From contig NZ_LFXL01000052.1 in assembly GCF_001270745.1 (NCBI RefSeq), positions 1 to 43,909 of the forward strand: a stretch of 43,909 nt of DNA, given 5' to 3'. Under the pieces are notes generated by a model. The model had not been told where the DNA came from and ran no database searches. It saw only the letters and a program-made list of their open reading frames with translations. The DNA is from Jiangella muralis. GTDB taxonomy: Bacteria; Actinomycetota; Actinomycetes; Jiangellales; Jiangellaceae. Every line of letters starts with the position of its first letter. The first letter of the stretch is position 1. Of the stretch, positions 42,277 through 43,909 are shown one piece after another. A program made the translations under genes and the position numbers.

Positions 42277-43083
42277 TCATACCTGGACGGAGACGGCGTC
42301 GCCGGCGCGCAGCCCGAACTCGGCGGCCGCCGAGCCGCCGTTCACGACCAGCTCCAGGAAGCCCGGCCCGGAGCTGCCGGTGACCAGCGCGGCGGCGCCG
42401 ACGGGCACGTCGGAGAGCCGCTCGTGATGACGCACCTTCGTGGCGCCGACGGCGACCCGGTCGCCCGCGACGACCCCGAGGTCGGCGGCGGTGCAGGTCA
42501 GTTTGCAGTTGCCGAAGTTGTCGACGAGCGCGACGCGGACGCCGTCCGGCCGGTCCGGCACCGGCAGGTCCACGGACGAGGACGGCACCGGCCGGTCGTC
42601 GAGCACCCACTTGGCCAGCAGCGGCAGGTACCAGAGGCTGCGGAACTGCGTCGTCGCCAGCCCGGCGGCGTCGGCCGCGCCGATGGAGGCCCACTCGGCC
42701 GCCGCCAGCACCGTCGCCGCGTCCGTCACCGAGACGGAGCTCACGCCGAGGTGCCGGCGCACCGGGTCCAGCAGCACCGGGTCGTACGTTGTGAACACGG
42801 TGTGCCGGCCGTGCCGGAACCAGCCGAACGGCGCCCCGTTGGGCCATTCGCCGTCCCGTGGCGCCACGTTGACCAGCGTCACCGTCGGGAAACCGTCCTC
42901 GCCGAGCAGCCGCGTCGACAGCAGCACGTCCAGCAGGGTCAGCCCGGCCGACTCCAGCGGCGCCGGCCCGTCCAGCGGCAGCAGCACCGGCGACCGCCCG
43001 AACAACGCCGCCATGCGCGTGGTCAGCCGGGCCTGCGCGTTGGCGTCGGAACAGTCGGTGAGGTAGGTGATCGGCGGATACAT
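42277..43083 (-). CDS. SAM hydroxide adenosyltransferase family (DUF62) protein
   Basis: A 268-residue protein of the SAM hydrolase/fluorinase-chlorinase superfamily. Hydrolase members convert S-adenosylmethionine and water to adenosine and methionine. An N-terminal domain (YLTDCSDANAQARLTTRMAA) contains the substrate Asp region and VNVAPRDG. The C-terminal beta domain has the typical VALVDNFGNCKLTCTAADLG. The start is ATG 43083 with GGGAGG upstream (complement of 43094-43099). A 5' leader with leader peptide, pause hairpin and terminator precedes it, suggesting attenuation. The N-terminal domain is divergent, so substrate assignment is tentative. Confidence 0.7.
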   Translation of the reverse strand: MYPPITYLTDCSDANAQARLTTRMAALFGRSPVLLPLDGPAPLESAGLTLLDVLLSTRLLGEDGFPTVTLVNVAPRDGEWPNGAPFGWFRHGRHTVFTTYDPVLLDPVRRHLGVSSVSVTDAATVLAAAEWASIGAADAAGLATTQFRSLWYLPLLAKWVLDDRPVPSSSVDLPVPDRPDGVRVALVDNFGNCKLTCTAADLGVVAGDRVAVGATKVRHHERLSDVPVGAAALVTGSSGPGFLELVVNGGSAAAEFGLRAGDAVSVQV

Positions 43084-43118
43084 GGTTCCCCTCGGGAGGT
43101 GGGCATGAACAAGTCACT

Positions 43119-43156
43119 GAAAAGAAAATGGGCCCCCGCGCGGTGCGGGAGCCCAT
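43119..43156 (-). terminator. Intrinsic terminator in the leader of the SAM hydrolase-family gene
   Basis: On the minus strand, ATGGGCTCCCGC pairs with GCGGGGGCCCAT across a short loop, followed by TTTTCTTTTC. It lies 35 bp before the start codon at 43083, so it acts on that gene's own leader. A second hairpin (CTGACG/CGTCAG, 43161-43179) precedes it and could be the pause or antiterminator element. Confidence 0.7.
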
Positions 43157-43175
43157 TGAGCTGACGGAGTGAGCG

Positions 43176-43220
43176 TCAGGCCAGCATCGAACGGCCGCAC
43201 CGGGGGTGCAGCATTCGCAT
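43176..43220 (-). CDS. Putative regulatory leader peptide
   Basis: A 14-codon frame, MRMLHPRCGRSMLA, lies upstream of the terminator and ends at 43176, within the first strand of the pause hairpin. It contains three Met codons and one Cys codon, which would fit control by methionine or cysteine supply for a gene acting on SAM. It could extend to GTG 43241, giving 21 residues and possibly a leaderless start. The assignment is inferred from layout. Confidence 0.45.
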   Translation of the reverse strand: MRMLHPRCGRSMLA

Positions 43221-43282
43221 CGTGGCCTGGACGTGCGTCACATCGACGACCGTACCCGACGGCGGCCGCCTACGCTGACCGC

Positions 43283-43795
43283 ATGAGTCCAGAGGGCCGG
43301 CCCGCCTCGGCCGCGCAGACCAGCCTGTCGCGCATCATGACCGCGCTCGACGCCAACCTGCTCGGCACCGTGCACGGCGGCGTCATCATGAAGCTCGTCG
43401 ACGACGTCGCCGGCGCGGTGGCGCAGCGGCACGCCGGTGGCCCGGCCGTCACGGCGTCGATGGACGAGATGACGTTCCTCGAGCCGGTGCACGTCGGCAA
43501 CCTCGTGCACGCGCACGCGAAGGTGAACTGGACCGGCCGGACGTCGATGGAGGTCGGCGTGCGGGTGGTCGCGGAGCCGTGGAACGAGGTCCGCCCGGCC
43601 ACCGCGGTCGCCACGGCCTACCTCGTGTTCGTCGCGCTCGACCCGGACGGCGCGCCGCGTGAGGTGCCGCCGGTGCTGCCGGAGACCGACGAGGACCGCC
43701 GCCGGTTCGCCGAGGCCGAGATCCGCCGCACCCATCGGCTGGCCCGGCGCGCGGCGATCCTGCGCTCCCGCGAGGAGCGCATGCCGACGCCTTGA
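43283..43795 (+). CDS. Acyl-CoA thioesterase, hotdog fold
   Basis: A 170-residue YciA/BFIT-like thioesterase. NLLGTVHGGVIMKLVDDVAG is the hotdog helix with the conserved His-Gly-Gly and the catalytic Asp, and ASMDEMTFLEPVHVGNLVHA is the following strand. It hydrolyses acyl-CoA to free acid and CoA; chain specificity is unknown. The start is ATG 43283. A TACGCT -10-like hexamer lies only 7 bases upstream and no ribosome site is visible, so the mRNA may be leaderless. A palindrome follows the stop by 15 bases. Confidence 0.9.
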   Translation: MSPEGRPASAAQTSLSRIMTALDANLLGTVHGGVIMKLVDDVAGAVAQRHAGGPAVTASMDEMTFLEPVHVGNLVHAHAKVNWTGRTSMEVGVRVVAEPWNEVRPATAVATAYLVFVALDPDGAPREVPPVLPETDEDRRRFAEAEIRRTHRLARRAAILRSREERMPTP

Positions 43796-43810
43796 CCCGC
43801 CCCCGTTCCA

Positions 43811-43859
43811 TGATCATCAACCTTCTATGTCGCGATAGCAGCCCAGAAGGTTGATGATC
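43811..43859. repeat. TGATCATCAACC palindrome, copy 4
   Basis: The arms TGATCATCAACCTTCT and AGAAGGTTGATGATC flank an 18-nt interior (ATGTCGCGATAGCAGCCC). The outer 12 bases are the same as in copies 1-3, and CCA precedes the TGATCA as at 16306. It follows the thioesterase gene and may terminate it. The last 50 bases of the window hold nothing I can identify. Confidence 0.75.
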
Positions 43860-43909
43860 TCTCTGTCAAGATCGTGGGTGCCGGGGTGCTGCTCGACGGG
43901 GTGGTGTCC

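Noticed and set aside
43084-43245. SAM riboswitch before the SAM hydrolase-family gene
   Set aside because: No SAM-I, SAM-II or SAM-IV core sequence could be recognised; a leader peptide and terminator explain the region better.

Overview
The window is very GC-rich (strong G/C bias at third codon positions, many GTG starts, operons joined by ATGA/GTGA overlaps). It looks like the chromosome of a high-GC actinomycete. Gene content (ROK-controlled sugar ABC operon, LCP protein, PucR and Lrp regulators, AbiEi/DUF559 protein, SMC-like operon) would fit a Jiangella/Nocardioides/Kribbella-type genome; the genus is a guess. No tRNA, rRNA or CRISPR array was seen.

Layout. 1-811: no gene, but a large imperfect inverted repeat enclosing two long hairpins; relatives lie at 9824-9956 and 34873-34946. 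809-7699 (minus): a CoA-binding protein, then a translationally coupled five-gene operon transcribed 7699 to 1353: kleisin-like winged-helix protein, two small winged-helix-like proteins, an SMC/MukB-like ATPase and a proline iminopeptidase. 7788-15321: an SDR divergent from a ROK repressor, then a lipoprotein-permease-permease-GH3 operon, probably for amino-sugar oligosaccharides, with matching palindromes before the ROK gene and the operon. 15394-19063: a UbiA prenyltransferase, a DUF559 gene bounded by two inverted 53-bp palindromes, and a hydroxypyruvate isomerase/tartronate semialdehyde reductase pair. 19193-26114: secreted GH5-like hydrolase, ABC exporter with divergent MarR regulator, NUDIX hydrolase, desaturase with a 1-base frameshift, TetR and Lrp regulators. 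26247-31781: E1/transketolase-like enzyme, PucR regulator, D-amino-acid-dehydrogenase-like flavoenzyme and a flavodoxin-like protein.

31915-38315 is an accessory region: an unknown three-gene string whose middle small gene has an amber at codon 4, a VapBC-type pair with a frameshifted toxin, three small minus-strand genes of lower GC, a compact three-gene module ending in a ComEC-like metallo-beta-lactamase protein, and the C-terminal remnant of a tyrosine recombinase. From 38342 on, housekeeping content resumes: acyl-CoA dehydrogenase, UDP-glucose dehydrogenase, LCP protein, a SAM hydrolase-family gene behind an apparent leader-peptide attenuator, and a thioesterase.

Most promising for new biology: the palindrome/DUF559 unit (16306-17408), the SMC-like operon (2288-7699), the MBL module (35307-37718) and the long-hairpin repeat family. 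All identifications were made by reading motifs; no database search was run.
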